The position numbers and the translations under genes are program-made. Positions 12,143 to 23,879 of a DNA stretch of 64,000 bases are shown piece after piece (within the stretch, counting starts at the first letter, position 1; every line of letters starts with the position of its first letter). Source of the DNA: Emydura subglobosa (lineage: Eukaryota; Chordata; Testudines; Chelidae). The stretch lies in contig ML679958.1 of the NCBI GenBank assembly GCA_007922225.1, positions 58,298,838-58,362,837 of the forward strand. Reading direction: 5' to 3'. The notes under the pieces are model-generated. The model had not been told where the DNA came from. It saw nothing but the letters and a program-made list of their open reading frames with translations, and did not search any database.

Positions 12143-12291
12143 AAAGAATGATAGTAGTGATCTATGGGATCTAATGGCAAAAAGGCCTATGGTTTCTTGT
12201 TTAGTGAATGGAACTCACATTATGTAATAGCTAAGATAAACAAGGGAGGTGTGTGTATGTATATCTGAGAATAAATCCTAGATCTACTTAT

Positions 12292-12470
12292 GGTTAAGTC
12301 ACAAGACTGGGACTCAGGAGATCAGAGTTATACTCTGCCACTAACTTCCTCCATGACCTTCAGGAAGTCTGTGCCTCAGTTTCCACATGTAAAATAAGTC
12401 TAAAAATTCTACTTTTCAGGAGTCTTTTTGAGGCTATAGTCACTATTGTTTGTAAAGCACTGGAAAGGAG
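12292..12470 (+). repeat. MIR/CORE-SINE-type SINE
   Basis: The order of blocks is ACAAGACTGGGACTCAGGAG, then CTCTGCCACTAACTTCC, ATGACCTTCAGGAAGTC, GTGCCTCAGTTTCC and TGTAAAGCACTGGAAAGGAG, as in MIR. The head is short and the ends are approximate. Confidence 0.8.
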
Positions 12471-12477
12471 TGTCTAG

Positions 12478-14625
12478 AAATGGAAATTACCGTATCTGAA
12501 GTGGAAGAAAAAGAGAGAGCTTAATGCACTCAAATCAGGGAGGCTGGATCATTTCTATTTCAGAATACTGAAAGAACTGGCACATGAGATCGCTAGTCCA
12601 GTAGCAAGCATTTTTAATACATCTATTTATTCGGGGGTAGTACTATGTGACTGAAAAATAGCTAACATTGTATCTATATTTGAGAAAGGCGGTGAAGGGA
12701 AATCATTCGGGCAATTACAGACTTGTGTTAGTCTGACCTCAGTAGCATGCAAGGCTTTAGAGCAAATTGTGAAGGAAAGAATAATTAAATTCATGAAGGT
12801 AAATAGTAAAAGTGATGTAACGCAACATGGTTTCACCAAAGGTAGATCATGCCAGCTTAACCTGAGTTCCTTCTTTGAGAAAAAAAAACTGATGTTTAGA
12901 TAAGGGAAGTGCAATAGATCCAATATACTTGGACTTCAGTAAAGCATTTGACATGCTACCATGTGGAAAATTATTAGTTGAATTGGAGAAGATGAGGATC
13001 AGTACAATCGCTGTAAGGTGGATAAGGAGCTGGGTAAAGGAGAGATGGTGACGTGCTGAAAGGTGGTTTTTGGACTGAAAGGGAGTTACTAGTGGAGTTC
13101 CTCAAGGATCAGTCTTATTCAATATTTTAATTAATGACACAAAAAATAGGAGTATGCTAATGAAATTTGCTGATGGTGGGAGGCATCATTAATACAGAGG
13201 AGGACTGGAATATTACTCAGGAATATCTGGATAACCTTCAACACTGGAGTGACAGAAATGGGATGAAATTCAATATTATAAAATGCAAGGTCATACACTA
13301 AGGGTCTAATAATATGAATTTCTACTGCAAGCTGGGGGCTTATCTGTTGGAAGCAACAGAGCAGGAAAGAGATTTGGGTGTGGGGGTCAATCACAGGATG
13401 ACTGAGCCACCAGTGTGAATCAGTTGTAAAACAGGCAAATGCAACCTTAGGATATATCAGATGAAGAGTTTCCAGTGGAGATGAGGGAAATATTAATGCC
13501 ATTGTACAAGGCACTGGCAAGACCTCATTTGGAATATAGCGTGCAGGTCTGGCGACTCTTGTACAAGAAAGATTAATTCAAACTGGAACAGGTACAGAAA
13601 AGAGCTAGGATGATCAGGGAGATGGAGGGCCTATCTTATGTGAGGAGACTGGAAGAGCGTGGCTTGTTTTTGCCTAGCAAAATGAAGGCTCAGAGGGGAT
13701 ATGTTTGCTCTCTATAAAGACATCCAGGAGGAAGGGCGGGGCGAGATGGTGGGAATACTAGAGCTATTTACACTAAAGAGCAATGTTTACACAAGAACAA
13801 ATGGATATAATGTGACCATGAACAAATTCAGGCTGGAAATTAGAAGAAGGTTTCTAGCCATCGGGGGTGAGGTTCTGGAACAACTTTCCAATAGCAGCTG
13901 TGGGGGCAAACAACTTAATTAGTTTTGAGAGAGAGCTGGACAAATGTATGTGTTTGAGTGTTTGACAGGGTTGAGATTGTGATGGTAGGGTTCAGACTTG
14001 GCCACCCTGAGCTCAATGTCTGTGTGTTCTATGTTCCTAAAAGCTCATGCTTCAGGGTTTCAGGAAGCTACTTGCAGGGATCAGGAAGGTATTCCCTCTC
14101 ACCTCCATATATTCTGTTTTTTGTTATTGTTGTTTGTTTTTTGGCCTCCTTCCTCTGAAGCAGTAGGGATGGACATGGCTGGAGATGGGATATTGGATGG
14201 GGTGGGCCAGGGCTCTGAGGTGACACCGAGCATTCTCTCTTTCTCTCTCTCAGGTGCTTGGCTGGCTGGTTCTTGCTCACATGGTCAGGGTTTGACTGAG
14301 CACCATATGTGGGGTCAGGAAGGAATTTTTCCCCGGGTCAGATTGGCAGTGACCTTGGGGGGATTTTCACCTTCCTCTGCCACATGTAGGTGAAGATTGC
14401 TTGCCAGCATTATCTGGGTATATCTCACGTCATCACTTCCCTGCCATTGCAGGTGCCTCAGGCTCTGGTGCAACTCAGTCCCTCCTATTCTCTGCCTGTG
14501 GCACATAATAGTTTAGTCTCCTATGGGCTGTATTACTTTGGTCTAATTTCAGTGGTTGGGTTTAGTGTGCGAGTGCTGGGTGATGTTGGGGGCCTATAAT
14601 ATACAGGAGTGGGTTCCGATGGCTC
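12478..14625 (+). mobile_element. CR1: L3-like CR1 LINE, RT domain to 3' UTR, decayed
   Basis: Across several frames the plus strand reads like CR1 ORF2: LKELAHEIASPVASIFNTSI, a diverged CR1 VSLTSVACKALEQIV block, [42 protein letters not shown] (FADD box region, second Asp replaced by Gly), then [19 protein letters not shown] and RARMIREMEGLSYVRRLEERG. After the ORF comes a long 3' UTR with GGTCAGGAAGGAATTTTTCC and GTGACCTTGGGGGGATTTTC, blocks of the L3-like CR1 group. Many stops and frameshifts make it clearly old. The 5' half (ORF1, endonuclease) is absent. Confidence 0.88.
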
Positions 14626-15014
14626 ACTGAGGCAGGTGTCTCACACCCAGATATAGGGGAGATGACAGTATCTCTGTAGAAAGACCTAGTTGAGGGCAAG
14701 TAAGCCGTAAAGCAGACACTGTGGAAGCAGTCAAACCTGGGGAGAAGGCTTGAGATAAAGTTTATGTTAATTTCTTTGTTATTTTGACCCTACACAGCAA
14801 GTGGACTTTGCTTTAGAGCAGGCTGGGAAAGACACCTGCTTGCAGTATTACAATTATTTTATAAATATCTGGACTCTAGCTTTATTGGTCAATTAAAGGA
14901 TCTTAGCATTTATAAATATATTTGTTTACTCTATAGCTATCCAGTGTAAACATGGTGTGATCAAGGGAAAATGTGCTGTACTTCCTTCTCTACAAGACTC
15001 TACCACACTGGTGG

Positions 15015-15019
<5 letters not shown>

Positions 15020-15047
<28 letters not shown>
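15020..15047. repeat. (TA)14 microsatellite
   Basis: An uninterrupted AT/TA dinucleotide tract about 28 bases long. Likely length-polymorphic. Confidence 0.95.
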
Positions 15048-15593
15048 ACTCAGGAGACTTGGCAAGCTAGACATCAGGGTATTACAGTAATCTAATCGGA
15101 AGGAGATAAGAGGCTGGATGAGCTTTTCAGTATCTGAGATGAATAAACACCAGACAAAAGTCTGCTGATCTTCTTAGGACGATACTGAGAGGCCTTAACA
15201 TAGCAGGGAAAATGATCATCGGAAAGACGAGGCCAGTGTTTAAACTGGATATAATATGCATCTGTCATAATTGGACCTCATTCCATCCATATCTTTACAT
15301 CTAGCAGATTCTTTTGGCAGCACATGAGTAGCATGGTTTTGATTAGCTGATTTAGCTAACACATAACTGTCATTAGTGCAGAACTAAAATTAGAGCCGAA
15401 TGAGCAATTCACACTGGATAATTTATTCCATAAACGTAGCACCTCTTTCTACTTGTGGAATGCCCATGAGCACTTTGTGATGGCCTTGGTTCTTTGAATT
15501 TACTTGACACATTTTTATGAATTGTTTGCAAGTTGACTGTTTATAGTATTTGATATTTGAGCATATCCCTCATTGGGTGATCATATCTGTAGT

Positions 15594-15657
15594 GCCTGAT
15601 CCAGAGCCCACTGATGTCAATGTGAAACTTTGTGATTGACTTAACAGGGCCTTGGAT
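15594..15657. repeat. Foldback element, 'family B'
   Basis: The left end GCCTGATCCAGAGCCCACTG and the right end with GGGCCTTGGAT are degraded inverted repeats around a CAATGTG...TGTGATTG centre. It follows the same plan as the copies at 33444 and 53202. Confidence 0.55.
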
Positions 15658-17070
15658 GAAGACACTAGTCAGAAAGTAGACATGAAGAAGCCACTGGGAA
15701 AGGCAAGCTTGATTAGGGAACATAGAAATCATTTACCTTTTTCCTTTCTGGGCCACACAGGTCTTTCACAAACCAGCATTCCTAAGAAAAAAGAAAAGCA
15801 ACTGTAAGGTTTGTTGTATCTATTTTCTCTGTCGGCTTGCACCCTATGGAGTCATGTACATAAGTGGCTATAAAATGGCATAATGCTAATTTTGTGATTT
15901 TACACTCACTTTGTGCTAGTGCAAATAACTAGACAGTTGCAGGACAACAGAGATTCAGGCTCAACATTGGCCACAGTGTTTAAATTTAACTTTCTTTCAT
16001 CATGTTCACATCAAGTAACTGAATGTCTAGCAGCCCATCCTAGCTGGGAGGGATGTGGTCAGATCTTTGTGGCTTATCTAACAGCCTGTGTGCCTGAACT
16101 CTGGCAAGAAGGTTTGTGAACCTTGTAGTTGTTTCCTTGTGTTTTCACACAGTCTGCTGTCCTATATCAGGTATGTAACCTCTAGTGAGAGCACATGCAG
16201 GTTTCACGCTCTGGCTCAGATCCTCTGGTATTATGCACAATGTATTCGGAATAAGTCCCCATTATTGAGATAACTACAGGGAGTAGTCATGCAAAATAGA
16301 AAGGATTAAATTACATGACCCTAAGTGATGTTTTTATCATTATTTATGATGTTCACACCCAACAGGTATATCAAGAACTTCCTTAGGACTAATATTGAGA
16401 ACCTTCTCTCCCCCTTCCTCTTGAGCACTTCAAAGCTGTCTGCTCGTTTAACTTTAGAAGTGTTTGCTTGTAAAATATGAACTTTCTTCTTTTCTAAGTC
16501 CGGGTGAAAAATAGCCTTATTTAGGGAGCATATAAATAAGTATTAATCAGGAACACAATACTAGAATTCCTTTTTTTTTTTTTTAATTGAATGCGTCCTT
16601 GATGCATTTTAAAGCTTTATTCTCACTCTTTTTGTTTCTCTTTACTTTTCCTGTTGTGAGCAAATCCCTGTTAACTTCACCATGAATTTTAAAGCAAACA
16701 AGATAGCAAAACATAAATAGCTGAGCTGTGCTGAGGAATAGCTTATTCTGTCCACTGATTTCCTAGCTAACAGTCTGAAAAAGTATGTCATTAAAGCAGC
16801 AGCAAGAATGATGTCTCAACAGAGCACATGACTCAAAACATTGAAAATGCAAGAAAAAGAAAAACAGGGAAAATATTTTAAAAGACCAGTTACATCGTTT
16901 CCTCTCAGTTCAGGCAGATCTTACAAAACACAGTCAGGAACTTGAACCTATGCTATCCCAATCAACTCCCACATTTCTACGGGTTGGTAATAGAGAGAGT
17001 GGAAGAGGAACATGTGCTGTTTGTGAAAGGTCAAGGTGCATTCTTCCTGTGGATTGAATAACTGCTTTCG

Positions 17071-17475
17071 TAGAGTTATAAAAATAAGGGATGGAAAAGA
17101 CCTATATAGTTTGAGGCTATCTAGCAGATCTTCTGCTGGCATGGGATTGTTGCCTATATTATATTTATCAGTGCTTTGGCCAGTCCAATTTTAAATTGCT
17201 GAAGTTTAAATTGCTCAGATTTCAGCTTTCACCACCTCCCTTGTAAGGGTATTTGAGAGTCTAACAAATTTCACTCTTAAGAAATGTTTCCTGATTGCTA
17301 TGCCTGCTTTTTCCTTTTCCTAATTCCATCCAGCTACTTATTCCTAGTTGTAACCACTTGGAACATAGTAAATACTCACTCTCCATGATATTTTTGTAGA
17401 CCATCATCATTTCCCTTTGCTGTCATTTGCCCAAGCTGTACATATTTACTACGTCTAAGTTTTCTCCTTGTGCAT
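17071..17475 (-). mobile_element. CR1: CR1-like LINE 3' fragment, old
   Basis: In plus orientation the blocks ATAAGGGATGGAAAAGACCT, TCAGCTTTCACCACCTCCCT and AAATGTTTCCTGATTGC are the reverse complement of a CR1-type ORF2 end and 3' UTR. An ATCATTTCCCTTTGCTGTCAT block follows. It is diverged, and no intact reading frame survives. Confidence 0.65.
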
Positions 17476-18029
17476 TGAGATGTGAGAAAGGAAAGGACGG
17501 CCCCGATTAGAGTGATGAAATGAATGACACTGTCTTGCTTTGGGCTGCTTTATTTACACACTTGCTTTTTGGGAGGGAGAAGAGGACAGCAGAGGAAATT
17601 TTTCTCCAAAGCTTGCCATTGCCATATGAGAACAAATGGCTGACTAGGTTGAATGTAGCATTGTCACTTGGGTTTCCTGAGAACTTTCTATAATGCAAAA
17701 ACAAAAAACAAAAAACATTCTACTCCATCCTCACACACATTAGACATTTTCTTTTTCTCTTCCATACTGTGTCTATCGACTGGTGGACACACGTGACTGA
17801 CAGTTCTTGGAGTACCCTGGACTGTGAGTCACATTCTTACCCTTTGCCTCCTTGCTTGTCTACTTTAAACACATTCTTGCACAGCCTTTTACAATCCAAC
17901 AAGTACTGCAGCGATGGAGGAATGGCAAAAGTGGCAGGTGATGGACATTGCTGGGAGTCATAGTTGTGAACCTGCATGTGGGTGGGTCTAGACTTGGATC
18001 GCTCTCCATTGGCCTGAGGTGACACCACA
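17476..18029. other. Unassigned DNA
   Basis: Nothing recognisable. The 5' part of the EN-RT element to the right may extend into the last tens of bases here. Confidence 0.4.
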
Positions 18030-20942
18030 GTCCAGCAGCATCTTGAACAAACTGGCTGCTCTATTCAGGGACAGCACAGCTGACCTCCATCTGAGGAGAG
18101 GGTTGCTCTGGTTGCTTGAGAGCTTGAATGATACCATATCAACATTGTGGCACTGAGCAAGATGCAACTTGCTGAAGAGGGTCAGCTGATTGAGGAGAGT
18201 GCTAGGTACACTTTCTTCTTAAAGAGATACCCACATAATAAGCCATGTGACTCAGGAGTTGGCTTTGCAACCAGAAAGAATCTTGTCTCTCATTTGGCGA
18301 GCCTATCCATCAGTGTAAACGACAGACTGATAAAGCTCTGACTGCTCCTGAGAGGTGGACGTTATGCTTCACTGAACAGTGCTTACAACTGACAATGACT
18401 AACTTCTGATGAGGGTAAGGAGCAATTTTATTCCAGACTAAATGACCTGATCCAATTGACTCCCCATGAAGACAAGTTGATTATTTTAGGTGACTCTAAT
18501 GCTGTTGGCTGTGATGATTCTGGGGTGGTGTGCTTGGCAAACATGGGATCAGCAAGATTTGTCCAAAAATGCATAAAAACTTGTCAGTTAAGCATGTAAA
18601 TATTGCCTGTTTGAAAGATCTGTCAATTACTGAACAATTTTCGACACAGAAAACTACATGACATATTTGCCGAATGGGTATCCCTGTGTGACAGAATCTA
18701 TAACACCATTGTGGATTGTGTTGGGTATAGGAAGCATTGTCATGCAGACTGGTTCAATAATAATGATCCTGAAATATTTAATCTCCTTGACGTCAAGTGA
18801 CAAGCACATCCTGCAGTCTTAGCTGACCTGCTTTGTGAAGCAAAAAAGGGCAGACATAGGGCAGCTTGAAACACATTCCAGTGCAAACTCTGCCAGAAGC
18901 ATAATATGTTGTTTGACCATAAAGCATATGAACTACAGGCTCTTGCTGATAAACATGACTCCAAAGATGTCTATGATGTCGTCAAAGCTTTGTATGGCCA
19001 TACCCATCTGTCTTGACACTACTAAGAACTTTTGGATGGTAAATCTGTGATCAGAGATCACACAGCCATTGACCAACAGTGGCATGAACATTTTAGTGAA
19101 CTATTTAATTGCTTCTCTATTGTTTCTGATGAGTTGCTGGATAATGTCCACAAATTACCCACATCTAATGCACATGCTGATCCACCCACACTAGCTGAGG
19201 TGCTGAAGGCAGTTCAAGTAATGAACAATAAATCTTCTGGTCCTGATGTCATTCCAGCCGAAGGTTTTTGACCATGGAGGAAATCTTCACACTGATAGGC
19301 TTTCTCAATTTTTCCTTACATGTCTGGTGTCAAGAGATCATACCACAACAAATGAAAGACGCCAACATCATCACTATCTATAAGGGTAATGGCACAAAGA
19401 GTGGCTGTGGTAACTAGCACAATATCTCTTTGCACTCGATGGCTGGCAAAATTTGTGCTCGGATCTTTCTGAACTCCTGACCCAAATCTTCAACAACATT
19501 CTATCTGCGTCACAGTGCTGCTTTTGTGCTCAGCAGAGCACTGTTGACATGATTTTCATCATTCAACAATTACAGGAAAATGTCGTCAATAGCACCAAAT
19601 TCTGTACATCATGTATCTCAATTTACTGCCCTCTGGAAATAGCTCACTAAATGTAGATGTTCAGACAAATGTATTAACATATTTGGCAATTCTATGAATG
19701 CATGGCTAGAAAAGTTAGTATTGATGGTGATCTAACAGACCTATTTTTAATCATAAACAGGGTGAAGCAAGGATGTGTCCACACTCCTTCCATTTTTGGT
19801 CAATTCTTTGTTACAATGCCAGAAGAACCCTTTGTGGCTCTTCAAATGGCATCTTTATATGCTTCCACATTAGTAAATTCTTCAGTCTTTCCCATCTACA
19901 TGTGAACACCCAGGTGCGGGAAGCATTGATCCAGAAACTGCTCTACACTGATGATTGTGCATTGTTGGCACACTCTGAAGCAGCATTACAAGATTTTACA
20001 AACTGCTTTGCTGTGGCAGCTCATAACTTTGGCCTCACCAGCAACTGAACAAAAACTGAGGTTATGTACCGACCAGCTCCTCAACAACCTTACCAAGGCT
20101 CGGCAATAAGCTTGAAAAGTACCATACTCCAAGAAGTCAAACAGTTTACTTATCTCAGCAGCATGTTGAACAATGAAGCAACAATCAACCACAGAGTGGA
20201 TCCTCAAATCAAGAAAGCCAGTGCTGCATATGGTCACCTCCATCACCAAATTTGGAAACAACAGAGAATCTGTCTACAGACAAAAAAAATTAGTCTCCAA
20301 TGTTGTGGTCCTCACGACATCCTATGTCCTCATGACCCATTCTATGGGTGTGAAACACGGACCTGTTATCAGGGGCACATTAAAAAGTTGGACCGTTTCC
20401 ATTTGTGACACTTAAAATGATTGCTGGGCATCAAATGGCAAGACCAGGTTTCCAGTACAGAAATGCTGGTGAAAGCTGATTCAGTTGGCTGCCCAATTGA
20501 GATAGTCTGGCCATGTATTTTGTATGCCTGAGATCCATTTATCAAAACAAGTCTTATATTCCAAATTAAGCTCCAGTAATTATAACTGTGGAAGGCATAT
20601 GAAATGCTTCAAAGACACCCTGAAACAAAATCTGTGCAAAACATTTCTGACTCTTCCTTTGAGCAACTGGTGATTGATCATGTTGCATGGTGCCATGCCG
20701 TAAGGGGGGGTGGTTGTCCATGACTTTGAGAAGATGTGTGTTGACTAGTTGGAAGTACAGCACCAGGCATGGAAACAACATGCAGCTCAATCAACACAAC
20801 TAGGCAAATGACTCCGTGGCCAGTGCAGTAAACATTGTTCTTCCCAAATTGGTCTATAGAGACACACAAAGATCCATTAGGACAAACTACGATTGTTGAT
20901 GTTGTCCTCGAAATTGAAGTGACTAGCTTCATCATCATCAGT
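18030..20942 (+). mobile_element. EN-RT non-LTR retrotransposon, nearly full ORF2, decayed
   Basis: Pieces in several frames line up in order as one ORF2. Endonuclease: ALSKMQLAEEGQL (the catalytic Glu of the usual ALSET-type motif is Lys), VGFATRKNLVSHLASL, KLIILGDSNAVG. Linker: WHEHFSELFN. RT: NNKSSGPDVIPAE, DANIITIYKGNG, STVDMIFIIQQLQENV, KQGCVHTPSIFGQFF, and an intact active site YTDDCALL at 19944-19955. C-terminal part: VKQFTYLSSMLNNEATIN, YGCETRTCYQGHIKKLD, LSKQVLYSKL, then a zinc-finger-like CSKHCSSQIGL and RHTKIH at 20824-20877. The element ends in a short ATC-repeat tail. It lacks an obvious promoter or 5' UTR and has many stops, so it is inactive. Its clade (RTE-like or a relative, not CR1) cannot be settled by eye. 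A second copy lies at the left window edge. Confidence 0.85.
20929..20942 (+). repeat. (ATC)n 3' terminus of the EN-RT element
   Basis: Four ATC units directly follow the last protein-like block, VDVVLEIEVTS. Short tandem repeats at the 3' end in place of poly-A are a known feature of several LINE clades and mark the likely element boundary. Confidence 0.6.
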
Positions 20943-21055
20943 CACCCAAACGCTCTCCTCTGGGCAATGCTAGCCCTTATTTTGCCTTGCAGATTGACAA
21001 TAGGTGCAGCTCAGTCCTCAAATCCCTTTGAAGCATTCCACTGTAATGTCCAGCC

Positions 21056-21781
21056 TGTTATCCACTGAACACTCACAGAAATACCAAGTCGGCTGTCCCC
21101 AAAGGGACAATATATACACCAGCTTGTATGATTCAGTTCAGAATCGGCACCTTGCTTAATAACACAGCACTTAGATACATTTATAATGGAAATAAGGATA
21201 AGTTTATTACCAAAGATTCAAGTGATAGTGAGGCTGGAAACAAATAGTTACATATCAAACAGAATCATAACATGCTGGCTAGAGACTAACCTTAACTACC
21301 AGGTTAACCTCCTGTCTGAAAAAGTTTCTCAACCCCAAAGTTCTCTACAATGTTTTCAAGTGAGGTTGGCTGAGGTCCCATTCTCATGAATGTAAACACC
21401 CTGCCCACTTACTTCCTAGATGGAGGATAAGGAGGTGTTTTCTTCGCCTTCTATTTCTACTTCTCAGAATTCATTGTCTGTACTTAGTGGCAGTATAACC
21501 ACCGATAGTTTGTTTTTCCTGTGTACTCTGTCCCTGTTGACTTCACATCCCTCTGATGACTTCATATGTCAATGAGTAGCCATTGTGTTAGCTTACACGG
21601 CTTAATTTACATCCCACAGAGAGAGAGGTGCATAAACATCTCGTTTGCCAGAAAACCAGTTTGTGCTGGTGACTCATACCTTGATACAGACTCTAAGAAC
21701 ATATTTTCACTATCTATACATAACTCCTTACATTGTATCAGTATATATGTTTCACAGTGATAGTAATGACAAGTGTGACCA
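21056..21781 (-). mobile_element. Possible LTR-type element (solo), minus orientation
   Basis: The minus strand would begin TGGTCACACTTGTCATT. In plus orientation the block TAAGGATAAGTTTATTACC, followed by an AGATTCAAGTGATAG block, resembles ATTGATTAAGTACAG and then AGATTTTAAGTGAATATAG in the LTR-like piece at 49800-50971. No target duplication, primer site or coding remnant was found and the ends are guesses. Small open frames have no family resemblance. Confidence 0.35.
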
Positions 21782-21810
21782 TAGGGACCTCATATGGCAT
21801 TCTTGGTGAG

Positions 21811-21888
21811 CCAGAATGTACAGACCAGAATCAGGATGTTCCTGTATCCCTTGTGCCAGCTGGCATTCAGGAGTTCCTGCGTCATGGT
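21811..21888 (+). repeat. Dispersed repeat, copy 2 (matches 3516-3590)
   Basis: It contains AATGTACAGACCAGAATCAG and GTGCCAGCTGGCATTCAGG, then GTCATGG, collinear with the reverse complement of 3516-3590. It lies directly next to the LTR-like piece, so it may belong to that element or be a separate family. Confidence 0.6.
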
Positions 21889-22953
21889 TATTGCTTCTGT
21901 AACCCACAAGCAGGCGCCTCCGGTGGCTGGATTCACTGGGCCAAATTCTCTCCTGACCTACACCTTGTACCCTGAAGTCAGTAGGTTTACACAGAACCTT
22001 GCCTGTTTTGTGGTGTTCCACAGGAGAAAACATCAGACTCATTCCAGAAGCTTTCTAGTGGGCAGAGTACTTAGTCTCCCACGTGAGCCAGAAGAGAGTC
22101 TTCCTATGGCCATCTAGTAAGGGCTGTACTAAACGTCTTGTAGATGGTAGTCATGCTGGATACAATTCCGTGCTGAGCTGAGTTTCCCCAGAAGATCCTG
22201 CTCAACACAAAAATCTGATGTTTCAATTACCCTTGAATCCACAAATGAATCTTTTGTGCTGTCTAGTACTTTTTATTAGTTCTCTAGTACAGGATCTCTG
22301 CCTTGAGGTGAATTTCACCTTCTTTATATACCGTACATCCCCTGTGCATACATATTTTCTTTTAAAATTATTTAAAATATAGGAAAAGATTAGACAGAGT
22401 GAATACAGCTACATCAGAATAAGACAAAATATATGTTGTGATAGATCAGCCTGAGTTCTTTGTAATCTAACCCCATTTACTTAGCTGTATAGAAGCTAAG
22501 ACAACTAAATGTTCCTTTTAGTCTTCCTCATGTCCAGCTCTGCTCATAGATGAGTATCAAATGAGAACCACCGTAGCTTAGCCATGCGAGATGAAGTCAT
22601 TTGTGTGAATCATAGTGTTGTTCTTTAACTTGTTTCATAATCTTATGGGTTGTGGCCTGGTGGTGATTTAATTGGCAGAAATTATAAAGCACTATAGTTC
22701 AATTATGGTCTACTCTAAATGCGTGGGAAGACGTTCAGGCAGAACAGTGACTCACCTTAAGAGGTTCTAATTTTACTTTGTAGCTGCAGCTTCCTTTTAT
22801 TTGGTATCTAACTAATTAAGAAGCTCAGTTTTTACATTGCCATTTTCTTCCGCATAGCCACAGACCCAACATTACATCTCTATTTGCCAAAACATGAACT
22901 GAACTCACTTGTACTGTAAAATTGACACTAAGCATGATTCCAATTGCACTTAA
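21889..22953. other. Unassigned DNA
   Basis: Short frames only. An AT-rich stretch near 22360-22440 and no recognised element. The TTA/TAA at 22950-22953 is the probable target site of the Harbinger element that follows. Confidence 0.45.
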
Positions 22954-23471
22954 GGCCTGTCTACATGGAGGGGTGATGGTGCAGGGTTATTGGAAAGCTT
23001 TTTGGTGTGCATCTGGTAAATCCTGTGTGTCTGCCCCATTAACTTTCTGGGTGGGCAAGCACCATTTTCCAATTGTCGTCGGACAGTATGGACCTGGCAA
23101 TGCTCCACCCCACTATGGTGGCAGCCATGAATACATAGAGGCTGCTTGGGGTGTATTTCAGTACTCAAATGTGGACGTGTTTGGCGTTGGAGATTGCGCA
23201 ATGCAGCGGTAGCAGCTCCTCTGACAGCAGGAGGAGATTCAGGGGTGGGACAAAGGCAAGGAAGAAGAGGACGCTTCTTCTAAGAAGTTGGTACTACAGC
23301 ACTGGTTAGTGGATCACATCGTGCCGCATCATTTCTGGGCTTGGCAGACCAGCATGGGTTGCTGGGAAAGAATAGTTCTGCAGACCTGGATTGACCAACA
23401 ATGGCAAGAGACTTTCAAGATGGAAAGGTTTACCTTTTTTTGAGCTATGTGCTGGACAAACCCTGGCGTTG

Positions 23472-23620
23472 CAGTGGCGCCATCAGGGCCCAAGCATAAT
23501 TTTTTTGGGCCCAGTATAAACTTGTAACACGGGCCACCTCCCACACACATAGCCATGAGGGTTGCATCTTGGGCCGGGCCCCCAGGGCCTCCGTGCCCCA
23601 GTAAAGTGTACCCTTCCCTG
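23472..23620 (+). mobile_element. Small hAT-like insertion inside the transposase
   Basis: It begins CAGTGGCGCCATCAGGGCCC right after the transposase sequence CCCTGGCGTTG and shares blocks with 8682-8816. The transposase frame resumes near 23635. The right end is not clear and I found no 8-bp duplication. The open frames on its minus strand are repeat by-products. Confidence 0.6.
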
Positions 23621-23879
23621 GGTACCATACCAACATGTAGTGCCCCATGCCCATGGGGAAAGAGGTAGCCATTGCCATCTAAAATCTAGCCACTCCAGAA
23701 TGTCTGTGGACAACCAATTCACTGTGGGGAGATCAACTATGGGGGCTATTGTCATACAGATCTGTTATGCCATGGAGAAGGTACTGTTACACCGGGTTAT
23801 AAAAATGGGTAATGCTCAGGAAATTGATGGTTTTGCATGCATCAGAGGGCAAAGAATCTTACACTGAGTGTGGTAACTA

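Larger units (their letters stand above)
14626..17070. other. Unassigned DNA, with a dinucleotide repeat and a foldback element
   Basis: No gene recognised. Contains the (TA)n tract at 15020-15047, the foldback at 15594-15657 and a poly-T run at about 16571-16585. Confidence 0.5.

Noticed and set aside
15020..15047. (TA)14 as a structural or regulatory signal
   Set aside because: An ordinary microsatellite; nothing beside it suggests function.
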